Shown piece after piece: positions 17,312 through 25,416 of a stretch of 64,000 bases of DNA. Within the stretch, counting starts at the first letter, position 1. The number at the start of each line of letters is the position of its first letter. The stretch is from Streptomyces monashensis. Lineage in GTDB: Bacteria; Actinomycetota; Actinomycetes; Streptomycetales; Streptomycetaceae. The position numbers and the translations under genes were made by a program. The stretch spans positions 1 through 64,000 of the forward strand of contig NZ_MLYO01000082.1 in the NCBI RefSeq assembly GCF_001866665.1, in the 5' to 3' direction. The notes under the pieces are model-generated. The model saw only the letters and a list, made by a program, of their open reading frames with translations. It was not told the origin of the DNA and made no database searches.

Positions 17312-18009
17312 CGGACAAGGCCATAGCGCAGATCCGCGAGCTGATCCGCACGGGCGCGCTGCCTCCGGGCTCCAAGCTGCCGCCGGAGCCGGACCTGGCT
17401 GCCCATCTGGGTCTGTCCCGCAACCTGGCCCGTGAGGCGGTCAAGGCGCTGGCCGTCGCGCGGGTTCTGGAGGTCCGGCGGGGTGACGGCACATACGTGA
17501 CCAGTCTGCAGCCGAGCCTGCTCCTGGAAGGACTCGGCGGAGCGGTGGAACTCCTGCAGGGCGACTCCGCCGCCCTGCAGGACCTCATGGAGGTGCGACG
17601 TCTCCTCGAACCGGCCGCCACCGCCCTGGCCGCCACCCGGGTCTCCGACGAACAGCTTGCCGAGGTCAAGAGGCACCTGGACGCCATGCGCGAGGCCCGC
17701 GACGACGTCGAGCAGCTCAACATCCACGACGCCGCCTTCCACCGCGCCGTCATCACGGCCACGGACAACGAGACCCTGCTCACCCTCCTTGAGGGCATCT
17801 CCGGCCGCACCCTGCGCGCCCGCATCTGGCGCGGCCTGGTCGACACCCAGGCCGCGGGCCGGACCCTCGCCGAGCACGAGGCGATCTTCCACGCCCTGTC
17901 CACCCGGGACGCCTCGCTCAGCCAGGCCGCCGCACTGCTGCACGTGAACAACACCGAACAGTGGCTCAGGGAACACCTGCGCACCGGCGAGGCCCCGCCC
18001 CTTCGGTAG
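17302..18009 (+). CDS. FadR/GntR-family transcriptional regulator
   Basis: A 235-residue regulator. The N-terminal winged helix (about residues 5-70) includes GALPPGSKLPPEPDLAAHLGLSRNLAREAVKAL and the wing VRRGDGTYV; the C-terminal FCD domain carries metal-binding-type residues in HDAAFHRAV and HEAIFHAL. Such proteins sense sugar acids or lactones and usually repress the operon they end. It overlaps the reductase gene and is the last gene before the damaged region. I suggest, without proof, that it reads the ACAT-N3-ATGT palindromes found before 6259, 5794, 30456 and 39319. Confidence 0.87.
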   Translation: MSLTDKAIAQIRELIRTGALPPGSKLPPEPDLAAHLGLSRNLAREAVKALAVARVLEVRRGDGTYVTSLQPSLLLEGLGGAVELLQGDSAALQDLMEVRRLLEPAATALAATRVSDEQLAEVKRHLDAMREARDDVEQLNIHDAAFHRAVITATDNETLLTLLEGISGRTLRARIWRGLVDTQAAGRTLAEHEAIFHALSTRDASLSQAAALLHVNNTEQWLREHLRTGEAPPLR

Positions 18010-18173
18010 ACGTCGATGACGCGGGGCCGCCCCGTGGACCTCACGGCGGGCGCGGACCCGGTGCGTCGGGCGCTGCTTCCGGGCCGCCCGCCCCTCCGTA
18101 CGGAGAGACGGACGGTGGTTCCTGACACAGGACGGTCGGTCACTGGTCCGCCGCCTCTCGGTTCGTCGCGGCG

Positions 18174-18371
18174 TCAGAAACCCGCGACGCCCCAGGAGGA
18201 GGCCGTGTAGTTGCCCGGCCCGAACTCCCAGCCGGCCATGATGCTGTTGAGGTACTGGTCGTTGGTGTAGTAGCCCCTGTCGATACCCCAGTTGAAGAAC
18301 GGGGTGAGGCTGCCGGACCACCAGCCGGACCTGTTCGTGTCCAGGTAGCTGATGGTGTGGCTGACGGAGCC
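18174..18371 (-). pseudogene. C-terminal fragment of a GH12-like secreted hydrolase
   Basis: A minus-strand frame ending at 18174 translates to about 65 residues, including LTPFFNWGIDRGYYTNDQYL and SIMAGWEFGPGNYTA, then SWGVAGF and a stop. The pattern '..FF..xIxRGY...YL.S..AG.E...G' is that of the last strands of GH12-type endoglucanases. The reading frame runs straight into the left end of the insertion element at 18369, so everything upstream (the catalytic body) is gone. Family assignment is moderate; that it is a broken gene end is clearer. Confidence 0.5.
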
Positions 18372-18391
18372 TGACCCCGGATCTTGGACAC
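18372..18391 (+). repeat. IS left terminal inverted repeat
   Basis: TGACCCCGGATCTTGGACAC, matching the reverse complement of the right end at 18 of 20 positions; the differences are at positions 11 and 12. Confidence 0.85.
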
Positions 18392-18438
18392 CAGAGACAC
18401 TTGGATCTTGAGGATCTGAGGACTGGAGTCCTGTACTG

Positions 18439-18750
18439 ATGGCGATGAAGCACTACCCGGCCGAGTTCAAGGCGGACGCGGTCGCGTTGTACCGGTCCCG
18501 GCCCGGGGCGACGATCAAGTCGGTCGCCGCGGACCTGGGCGTGAACACCGAGACACTGCGGAACTGGATACGCGCGGCCGACGGCCGGCGCACGGGCGGC
18601 CACACCGCGCCGCGCCCGGCCGCGCCGGTGGCGGCCGAGGGGATGGAGGCCGAGCTCGTCGCCCTGCGCAGGCGGGTGCGTGAGCTGGAAGAAGAGCGCG
18701 ACATCCTGCAGAAGGCGGCGAAGTATTTCGCCGGGGCGACGCACTGGTGA
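18439..18750 (+). CDS. IS3-family transposase OrfA
   Basis: A 103-residue DNA-binding subunit. The N-terminal helix-turn-helix (about 8-45: FKADAVALYRS...VAADLGVNTETLRNWIRAAD) recognises the element ends. A leucine-zipper-like coiled coil follows at about 72-95 (ELVALRRRVRELEEERDILQ) and ends in the conserved KAAKYFA. It overlaps OrfB by GTGA, so coupling or frameshifting can yield the fused transposase. Confidence 0.9.
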   Translation: MAMKHYPAEFKADAVALYRSRPGATIKSVAADLGVNTETLRNWIRAADGRRTGGHTAPRPAAPVAAEGMEAELVALRRRVRELEEERDILQKAAKYFAGATHW

Positions 18751-19649
18751 ACCGCTTCCAGTGTGTCGCCGACCTGCGCGCCGAGCACGGCGTGAAGCGG
18801 TTGTGCCAGGTCCTCGGGATCGCCCGATCGAGTTTCTACTACTGGCGGGCCACCGCGCCGGCCAGGGCCGCCCGGCAGGCGGCCGACGAGAAGCTGACCG
18901 CCAAGATCGCCGCCGTCCACGCCGCCTCGGACGGCACCTACGGCGTCCCCAGGGTCACCGCCGAGCTCCGCGAGACCGGCGGCGAGTCGGTGAACCACAA
19001 GAAGGTCGCCCGGCTGATGAAGACCGCCAGTATCGCCGGGTTCCGGCTGCGCAGGAAGCACCGGACCACCCTCGCGGACCCGGCCGCGGCGAAGGCCCCT
19101 GACCTGATCGGCCGGGACTTCACCGCCACCGAGGTGAACACCAAGTACGTCGGGGACATCACCTATCTGCCGGTCGGCGGCGGGAAGTTCTGCTATCTCG
19201 CGACCGTGATCGACCTCGCGTCCCGGCGGCTGGCGGGCTGGGCGATCGCCGACCATATGCGCGCGGAGCTGGTCGTCGACGCCCTGGCCGCCGCCGAGCG
19301 GACCCGCGGCAGCCTCGCGGGAGCGATCATGCACACCGACCACGGGGCGCAATACACCAGCCGGGCCTTCGCCGATGCCCGCCGACGCGCCGGCGTCCGG
19401 CAGTCCATGAGCGCCGTCGGCTCCAGCGCGGACAACGCCGCGGCGGAGAGCTGGAACGCGAGCATGAAACGCGAGACCCTCCAGAACCGAAAGAGCTGGT
19501 CAAACGAGCGCGAAGCCCGCCTCGAACTCTTCCGTTGGCGGCACCGCTACAACACCGTCCGCCGCCACAGCCGCCTGGGACACCGCAGCCCCATCACCTA
19601 CGAACACGCGCTCGACCGAACATCAACTACGCTGACGCAAGCCGCATAA
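18747..19649 (+). CDS. IS3-family transposase OrfB (DDE integrase)
   Basis: A 300-residue catalytic subunit with the rve integrase core. The DDE triad is visible: Asp in YVGDITYLPV, Asp in MHTDHGAQYTS and Glu in AAAESWNASMKRE. The N-terminal HTH_21-like segment (YGVPRVTAELR) and the C-terminal RRHSRLGHRSPITYE are also typical. All catalytic residues are present, so the enzyme looks functional. It starts with GTG overlapping the OrfA stop. Confidence 0.92.
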   Translation: MNRFQCVADLRAEHGVKRLCQVLGIARSSFYYWRATAPARAARQAADEKLTAKIAAVHAASDGTYGVPRVTAELRETGGESVNHKKVARLMKTASIAGFRLRRKHRTTLADPAAAKAPDLIGRDFTATEVNTKYVGDITYLPVGGGKFCYLATVIDLASRRLAGWAIADHMRAELVVDALAAAERTRGSLAGAIMHTDHGAQYTSRAFADARRRAGVRQSMSAVGSSADNAAAESWNASMKRETLQNRKSWSNEREARLELFRWRHRYNTVRRHSRLGHRSPITYEHALDRTSTTLTQAA

Positions 19650-19653
19650 CCCC

Positions 19654-19673
19654 GTGTCCAACTTCCGGGGTCA
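19654..19673 (-). repeat. IS right terminal inverted repeat
   Basis: GTGTCCAACTTCCGGGGTCA, the partner of the left end. Its terminal TCA supplies the stop codon of the truncated GH97 reading frame on the other strand. Confidence 0.85.
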
Positions 19674-21074
19674 GGCCCCGTGCTCGTTGCCCCGCACGCC
19701 CTCCAGGCTGATCCAGTTGGGGTAGGTGCGCTCATAGCCGAACGGCCGTACGTCGTCGTGCGTGTCTATCAGCAGCTTGTGCCTGGCCGCTGTCCTGGCC
19801 CAGGCGGTGATCTGGTTCGTCATCGCCTGTGTGCCGTCGTTGATGAAACCCAGCTTGACGCCCGCGACGCCCCATCTCCGGTACCGGGCGAACAGGCTGT
19901 CCGGGCTGTTCAGGGCCATGGGGTTGACGTAGAGGAAGACGCCGATTCCCTTGCCGGTGGCGTAGCGGATGACCGTGCGCAGGTCGATGGCGGAGATCGA
20001 CTGGGTGGCGTCGGTCGAGGTGTGCTCCGGGCCGTACCACCCCGAGTCGTACTCGATGTACTGCAGGCCGCGGGCGGCGGCGAAGTCGACGCCCGCCAGC
20101 CCGTCCGCCGTGGTCAGATTGCACCGGAAGACCTTGCCCGGCTTGATCCACGACGTGTCGGCGAGGTCGCCGGCCGGGGCCAGGTTGAGCACCAGCTCCG
20201 CGTTGTCGATCAGTTCGGCGTGAGTGGATCCGATCACCACCGCGCGCCAAGGCGTGACGAACGGCGTCGTGACGGTGGAGGTCGTCTGGACCGCTCCAGA
20301 TCCGCGCGCCGTGTGCCGCATCAGGTACGCAGCGAGGGAGTTGGGCTGTCCGGGAACCGAACTGAGCATCATGCGCGGGTAGTCGATGCGGGCCGACTCG
20401 CAGACGCAGGCGATGAGGTCGCCGCTGTATGTCGCGGTGAGGGGCAGGTCGGTCAGGGGTCCGGTGTCCGTGGAGGAGGTTCCGGTGGGAGGGATGGAGC
20501 CGGGCGTCACCGGGTTGTAGTCGTCCTCGTCCCGCGCGCTGTAGACGAGTGTGCCGTCCGGGAAGACGAACGTCGTCAGTTCACCGGCGATGGCGGCGGT
20601 TCCCGGGTCCAGCAGCACGTATCGGAACGCGACGCCCGTCGCGTAGGCGCGGATCTGCACACCGAAGTTGATGGAGGTGCGGTTGTCCCGGAGGTTCCAG
20701 CGCATCTCCTGGTAGGTGTCAAGGACGGTCGCGTTGCGGCCGTACACCGGCTGCCATGCGCTGTCGACGTGCCTGTGCTGGTGGCTCGTCACAACGGCGT
20801 CGGCGCCCAGAGTGGTCCCGTCGCCCAGCCGCAGGCCCATGGCCGAACCGGCGACGACTGTCGCGCCGTTGCGACGGGCCGACCACCGGAGAGAGCCGCC
20901 CGTCAGCGACATGGTGATGCTGGTGGTGCCGTCGAGCGAGGTCGCGGTGACCGAGGCGTCGGAGGCCTCGGCCGGATATGTGCTGCCGATGCCCAGCGCG
21001 GCCGTTGCTGCGGCGACAGCCGCGCCCTTGAGCACCCTACGGCGGGAGGGTTCCTGACGCCCTGTCACATTCAC
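19671..21074 (-). pseudogene. GH97 glycoside hydrolase truncated by the insertion element
   Basis: The remaining 467 codons keep a Tat-like signal (SRRRVLKGAAV), the N-terminal beta-sandwich (SLTGGSLRWSARRNG, LGLRLGDG-like strands, DNRTSINFGVQIRAY) and most of the barrel (YIEYDSGWYGPEH, GVKLGFINDG, ERTYPNWISLEGVRGNE). GH97 enzymes normally continue past EGVRGNE for roughly 150 or more residues; here the frame ends at the TGA donated by the element's terminal repeat. At the usual VK-D-F position of retaining GH97 enzymes the sequence reads VKLGF, so the nucleophile may already have been absent. I start at the GTG at 21074, preceded by GAGGTGG. The product would have been an exported alpha-glycosidase. 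Confidence 0.75.
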
Positions 21075-21380
21075 AGTCGGTCCACCTCGCGCGGGTTTGA
21101 TTTCCAACAAACTCAACCAGCAAGTAACAGATTCTGACCGTCGCAAGGTTTCTACGCCCGCCCCGATCCAGAGGTCAACCCCTCGTGTCCGCCTCTTGCA
21201 TGTCCGAAATCCTGGACAGTCCAGCCTACTTGCGGCCCCGATGGGCCCAACTGGATGCACCGTCAAGCCAGTCAAGCTTAAACAAATTCGAACGCCGTCC
21301 TTGACGCCGCGAACATGTCACGACTCTCATTGGTTCCCGCCGACACAAGGGATCGTCAGCCTCGACAGACAGGGACACAC
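21075..21380. promoter_or_regulatory. Divergent spacer between GH97 and GH43 genes
   Basis: No gene here. Two inverted repeats are visible: GTTTG-N8-CAAAC at 21095-21112 and TGTCC-N7-GGACA at 21201-21217. The segment 21090-21150 and 21270-21300 is A/T-rich for this genome, as expected of promoters for the two divergent genes. Confidence 0.4.
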
Positions 21381-22871
21381 ATGTTCAAGGGAGTTCCCCG
21401 GACGTCCGCCAGCCGATGGCGGCGCAGAGCCGCCGCGTTCCTGACCCTGCTGGGAGGCATCGCGGCGCTCCTGCTTCCGGCGGCCGAGGCGCACGCGGCC
21501 TCGGTGTCGTTCACCACGGGCGCCGTACGCACCGATCAGAACGGGAACGCGCTCCAACTGCACGGCCTCGGCATCATCAAGGTGGGCGGCACCTGGTACG
21601 GCTTCGGGGAGGACAAGACCGGCGAGACGTCGTCGGACACGTCGTTCCAGGACATCCCGTGCTACACCTCGACCGACCTGGCCAACTGGACCTACCGTGG
21701 CGTCGCCCTGGCCAAGCAGAACAGCGGCGACCTGGGGCCGAGCCGCGTCGTGGAGCGACCCAAGGTCATCTACAACGCCTCCACCGGCACCTACGTGATG
21801 TACATGCACATCGACAGCACCAACTACTCCGAGGCCAAGGTCGGCGTGGCCACCAGCAGCACCCCGTGCGGCCCCTACGCCTACCGGGGAAGCTTCCGGC
21901 CGCTGGGCAAACTCAGCCGTGACCTCGGCCTGTTCCAGGACACCGACGGCACCGCCTATCTGCTGAGCGAGGACCGCGACAACGGCCTGCGCATCGACAG
22001 GCTGTCCGCCGACTACCTGTCCGTGGACAGCGCTGTGGCGGTGCTCGGCGGCAGCGGCAGCGGCAGTGTCGAGGCGCCCGCCATGGTCAAGGACAACGGC
22101 ACCTACTACGTCTTCGGCTCGCACCTGACGGGCTGGGGCCTCAACGACAACATCTACGCCACCGCCACGTCACTGGGCGGCCCCTGGTCGTCGTTCCGTG
22201 ACCTGGCCGCACCCGGCACCCACACCTACGGCAGCCAGACGGCGAACGTCATCACCGTCCAGGGCTCCTCCGGTACCACCTACATCTACGCCGGCGACCG
22301 CTGGAACACCTCCGACCTCGGCGCGTCGAAACTGATCTGGCTGCCCCTGACCATCAGGGGAACGACAGTGAACCTCGGCCAGTACCCGACCTGGTCACTC
22401 GACACCGCAGCGGGAACCTGGACGGCCGGCAGCGGGATCCCCGCTGAGGGCGTCCACACCCTGAAGAACGTCAACAGCTCCATGCCGATGGACGTGTCGA
22501 GCGGCTCCACGGCGAACGGCGCCAAGATCATCCAGTGGCCGTCCACCGGCGGTACCAACCAGCAGTGGACGCTCACGCGGGTGGCGGACAACATCTACAC
22601 GCTCAGGAGCGTGAAGAGCGGCCTGTGTCTGGACGTGCCGAACCAGTCGACCGCCGCCGGCCTGCAACTGGAGCAGTGGACCTGCAACGGCGGCACCAAC
22701 CAGGAATGGTTCCTCGACCTCGTCGGCAGCTACACCGGCAGCACCTACATGCTCGCCGGCGTGGGCAGCGACCTGGACATCGGCGTCGCGACCGCCTCGA
22801 CCACCGGCGGGGCGGCCGTGGACCAGGAAGCGGGCACCGGCGCGACGAGCCAGCAGTGGAGTCTTTCCTGA
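21381..22871 (+). CDS. Secreted GH43 exo-beta-1,3-galactanase with ricin lectin domain
   Basis: A 496-residue exported enzyme resembling GH43 subfamily 24 exo-beta-1,3-galactanases, which trim type II arabinogalactan. A Sec signal ends near residue 42 (AEAHA-A). The five-bladed propeller includes VERPKVIYN, SRDLGLFQDTDGTAYLLSEDR, GSVEAPAMVK (Glu as acid) and TYGSQTANV. In the fungal prototype a Gln at this last position stands in for the usual catalytic base, and Gln is present here. A ricin-type lectin occupies about 380-496 with NQQWTL, NQEWFL and QQWSLS ends. The ATG at 21381 follows AGGGA. It faces away from the truncated GH97 gene. Confidence 0.85.
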   Translation: MFKGVPRTSASRWRRRAAAFLTLLGGIAALLLPAAEAHAASVSFTTGAVRTDQNGNALQLHGLGIIKVGGTWYGFGEDKTGETSSDTSFQDIPCYTSTDLANWTYRGVALAKQNSGDLGPSRVVERPKVIYNASTGTYVMYMHIDSTNYSEAKVGVATSSTPCGPYAYRGSFRPLGKLSRDLGLFQDTDGTAYLLSEDRDNGLRIDRLSADYLSVDSAVAVLGGSGSGSVEAPAMVKDNGTYYVFGSHLTGWGLNDNIYATATSLGGPWSSFRDLAAPGTHTYGSQTANVITVQGSSGTTYIYAGDRWNTSDLGASKLIWLPLTIRGTTVNLGQYPTWSLDTAAGTWTAGSGIPAEGVHTLKNVNSSMPMDVSSGSTANGAKIIQWPSTGGTNQQWTLTRVADNIYTLRSVKSGLCLDVPNQSTAAGLQLEQWTCNGGTNQEWFLDLVGSYTGSTYMLAGVGSDLDIGVATASTTGGAAVDQEAGTGATSQQWSLS

Positions 22872-23330
22872 CGGGTGCGCGAGAACCAGTGACGCGGATC
22901 AACGACCGCGTTGGCCACGTGTGCCTGCCCCCGCAACGCTGACACGCGGCCGAGGAGTTCGTCATCCGGCACACGGCGGCCAGGTCGCCACCGTCGGGCA
23001 GCACCTGCGCTACTTCGCCGCCGCCCACCGACTGCCCCACGTGGACCGAGGACGCGACTCGTCAGCGTCCTCGGATACGAGTGCTACGTCGAGTGGTCGC
23101 CGCCGAACTGTCCGGCGGCCCCAGGCAAAGGCTCACAGTGGTCTGGGCGCTCGTGCCGTCCTCCGCGGTGGCGGGTGGGTGGTACGCAGTGGTGGTGGCC
23201 GTCCGTCGCTGCGGGCGGTCCTGGCGAGCGTGCTCACGGAGGCGAAGGTGACATCGGCCGTCAGGGCGGAGGTCCACAACCGCAGACGGAGCGGCCAGAC
23301 GTGCGCGGTGACCGGAGCCGGGGCAGGAAG
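22872..23330. other. No supportable gene
   Basis: Between the galactanase stop and the phosphatase-like fragment I find no open frame with family features. Codon use in all frames looks non-coding, and no strong hairpin with a T-run is seen. Confidence 0.5.
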
Positions 23331-23606
23331 ATGGTGGCGGACCGGGCCATGGGCGAGGAGAGTGTGGACGGGGCGGAGGCCTTCCGCGAGCGGCTGCTTG
23401 GTGCGCTGCTGGACGGAGCGCGGCTGGTCCGGCCACAGATGGTCGCGCTGCTGATCGCGGAGAGGGCCGGCATCGGCGGCCGTGTCGTGTCCATGTTGCT
23501 CCAGGACTGTCCGCTGGAGCTGCTGGTGCCGCTGCAGGACGAGAAGCCGTACGCGGGCCGGCCCGAGCCGGCGGCCGGCTGCCCGCCGGGCGGGCCTTCC
23601 ACTTGA
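23331..23606 (+). pseudogene. N-terminal fragment of a PP2C-type regulatory phosphatase
   Basis: This frame translates to 91 residues containing FRERLLGALLDGARLVRPQM, then VALLIAERAGIGGRVVSMLLQD and LLVPLQDEKPYAG. That is the start pattern of the many Streptomyces SpoIIE/PP2C-domain phosphatases ('RLLLDRAHEMPPQLIAPLIAEEVARIGGRDVSILLQDY'). The frame stops just as the GRAF segment would begin; GRAF appears in the next frame, indicating a frameshift, and then a 32-bp palindrome follows. No phosphatase domain is found downstream. A dead fragment is most likely. Confidence 0.5.
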
Positions 23607-23947
23607 CCCAGGTCCGCCGCCCTATGGCCGGGCGCCCGGCCATAGGGCGTTCGTGTCCGACAAGAAGAAGCAGAAGGACACAGCCGCGGCTGCTCGGCGG
23701 TATGCCCGGCGGGACGTGCGCTGACGGCAGTCCCGGACACGGATCCGCGGGGAACACACGATCGGCGAGGGGGAGAAGTGGCGGCCGCTCCAGCGGCGAA
23801 CTCGTGCTCGCCCGCCGGACCGCCTGCTGATCGCCACCAGCCGATCGACGAGGTCAGCGCGCCCGACCTCGATCGCGTACCGAGTCTTAAGGGGTGCGGC
23901 GCGGGCAGCGTCGTCCGAGCGGTGACTACGACCTCCCGTTGAGAAGT
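23607..23947. other. Spacer with large palindrome; no clear gene
   Basis: Apart from the palindrome at 23618-23649 I see only a tiny GTG-started frame at 23653-23724, 23 codons, very rich in Lys/Arg/Ala (SDKKKQKDTAAAARRYARRD) and without a convincing ribosome site. I would not call it a gene without expression data. The rest looks non-coding. Confidence 0.4.
23618..23649. repeat. 32-bp perfect palindrome
   Basis: CGCCCTATGGCCGGGC is followed immediately by its exact reverse complement, with no loop. Self-complementary sites this long are rare by chance. It sits at the break point of the phosphatase-like fragment, so it could be a bidirectional terminator, a recombination scar or a mobile hairpin. 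Confidence 0.6.
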
Positions 23948-23989
23948 GGGCGGGCCGGTCCGGAGCGTCTGCTGCGGACCGGCCCGCCC
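23948..23989 (-). terminator. Strong hairpin downstream of dctA-like gene
   Basis: Perfect 15-base arms GGGCGGGCCGGTCCG and CGGACCGGCCCGCCC enclose a 12-base loop, eight bases past the transporter stop on the minus strand. The following minus-strand sequence has only a weak T-rich stretch, which is normal for high-GC actinomycetes. Confidence 0.75.
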
Positions 23990-23997
23990 ATGCGAGG

Positions 23998-25416
23998 TCA
24001 ACGTGTGACGGGGACGGGGTCGCGGGTTGGTTCGGGCATCGTCGCGTCGGGTGCGGGCGTCTGCTTCGGATCGGGCTCGACTGTCACCGCAGAAGGAGCG
24101 GGGGCAGGGGCGTAGGGAATCTCGCCGCGCAGGACGGCCTTGGCGCGGTCCTCGTCCAGCTCGCCCTCCCAGCGGGCGACGGCCAGGGTGGCGACGCCGT
24201 TGCCGACCAGGCTGGTCAGGGCGCGGGCTTCGGACATGAACCGGTCGACGCCGAAGATCAGCGCGAGGGCGGCGACGGGGACGTGCGGGACGGCGCTGAG
24301 GGTGGCGGCCAGGGCGATGAAGCCGGAGCCGGTGACGCCCGCGGCGCCCTTGGAGGTGAGCAGCATGACGGCGAGCATGGCCAGCTGCTGGGTGAGGCTG
24401 AGGTGGATGCCGAGGGCCTGGGCGAGGAAGACCGAGCCCATGGTCAGGTAGATGGCGGTGCCGTCGAGGTTGAAGGAGTACCCGGCGGGCAGCGTGATGC
24501 CGACGACCGGTTTCGAGGCCCCCGCGTGCTGGAGCTTGGCCATCATGCGCGGCAGGACGGGCTCGGTGGAGGAGGTGCCCAGGACGATCAGCAGTTCCTC
24601 CTTGATGTAGCGCAGGAAGGGCAGCAGCCGCAGTCCGTTCAGGCGCATCACCGTCCCGAGGACGACCAGGACGAAGAGGAGGGCGGTCAGCCAGAACGAG
24701 CCGACCAGCAGGCCCAGGTGGCGCAGAGTGCCCAGGCCGTAGTTGCCGATGGTGAAGGCCATGGAGCCGAACGCGCCGATGGGGGCCAGCCGCATGATCC
24801 AGCGGATGAGTGTGAACAGGACCGAGGAGAACTTCTCGACGCCCCGGGCGATGCTCAGGCCGGCCTCTCCGCCGGCGTGCAGGCCGAAGCCGAACAGCAC
24901 GGACACCAGCAGCACCGGCAGGATCTCGTTGCCGGTCAGGGCGCTGACCAGGGTGGCCGGGATGATGGCGAGGAGGAAGGGGGCGAAGCCCTCGTGGGCC
25001 GTGGTCGCCTCCGGCGGCAGGCCCTTGGCGGACAGGGTCGAGAGGTCGATGTGCAGACCGCTGCCCGGCTGGACGACGTTGACGACGACCAGGCCGATCA
25101 CCATGGCCACGGTGGTCAGCACCTCGAAGTAGACCAGAGCCTTCAGGCTCACACGGCCGACCGCGCGGGCGTTGCCCATGGAGGCGATGCCGTGGACGAC
25201 CGTGCAGAAGATGATCGGTGCGATGAACATCTTCACCAGCGCGATGAAGCCGTCGCCGAGCGGCTTGAGGTCAGTGCCGACGGAAGGCCACAGCCCGCCC
25301 ACGGCGGCGCCGAGGAGGACGGCGATCAGGCACTGGACATAGAGGTGGGACAGCATCTTGCGGATGCGGCCCGGTGGTGCGGTGACGGTACCCGGGGCGG
25401 CGTCGTTGCGGCTCAT
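23998..25416 (-). CDS. dctA: C4-dicarboxylate/cation symporter (DctA family)
   Basis: A 472-residue membrane carrier of the dicarboxylate/amino acid:cation symporter (DAACS) family. About eight helices plus two re-entrant loops are indicated by LYVQCLIAVLLGAAVGG, KMFIAPIIFCTVVHGI, GTSSTEPVLPRMM (the SSTE/HP1-type loop), GYSFNLDGTAIYLTMGSVF and LLTSKGAAGVTGSGFIALAATL. These motifs match DctA transporters of succinate, malate and fumarate. The C-terminal 40 residues are a Pro/Ala/Glu-rich cytoplasmic tail. The ATG overlaps the upstream PrpF-like stop by 4 bases, so carrier and isomerase are co-translated. Tricarboxylate or oxalomesaconate-like substrates are possible given the partner. Confidence 0.88.
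   Translation of the reverse strand: MSRNDAAPGTVTAPPGRIRKMLSHLYVQCLIAVLLGAAVGGLWPSVGTDLKPLGDGFIALVKMFIAPIIFCTVVHGIASMGNARAVGRVSLKALVYFEVLTTVAMVIGLVVVNVVQPGSGLHIDLSTLSAKGLPPEATTAHEGFAPFLLAIIPATLVSALTGNEILPVLLVSVLFGFGLHAGGEAGLSIARGVEKFSSVLFTLIRWIMRLAPIGAFGSMAFTIGNYGLGTLRHLGLLVGSFWLTALLFVLVVLGTVMRLNGLRLLPFLRYIKEELLIVLGTSSTEPVLPRMMAKLQHAGASKPVVGITLPAGYSFNLDGTAIYLTMGSVFLAQALGIHLSLTQQLAMLAVMLLTSKGAAGVTGSGFIALAATLSAVPHVPVAALALIFGVDRFMSEARALTSLVGNGVATLAVARWEGELDEDRAKAVLRGEIPYAPAPAPSAVTVEPDPKQTPAPDATMPEPTRDPVPVTR

Larger units (their letters stand above)
18369..19676 (+). mobile_element. IS3-family insertion sequence
   Basis: About 1.3 kb with imperfect terminal inverted repeats (18 of 20 bases identical over TGACCCCGGATCTTGGACAC; three extra outer bases also pair). 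It encodes an OrfA/OrfB transposase pair. No matching direct repeat flanks it, and the two sides carry pieces of different genes: a GH12-like C-terminus on the left and a headed but tailless GH97 gene on the right. A deletion or recombination after insertion would explain this. OrfA and OrfB both look full length, so the element may still be active. Confidence 0.88.

Noticed and set aside
18439..19649. Programmed -1 frameshift signal between OrfA and OrfB
   Set aside because: The junction is a GTGA overlap and I see no A-rich slippery heptamer, so simple coupling is enough.
23653..23724. 23-codon Lys/Arg-rich peptide
   Set aside because: No convincing ribosome site or homologue; it may be chance next to the palindrome.
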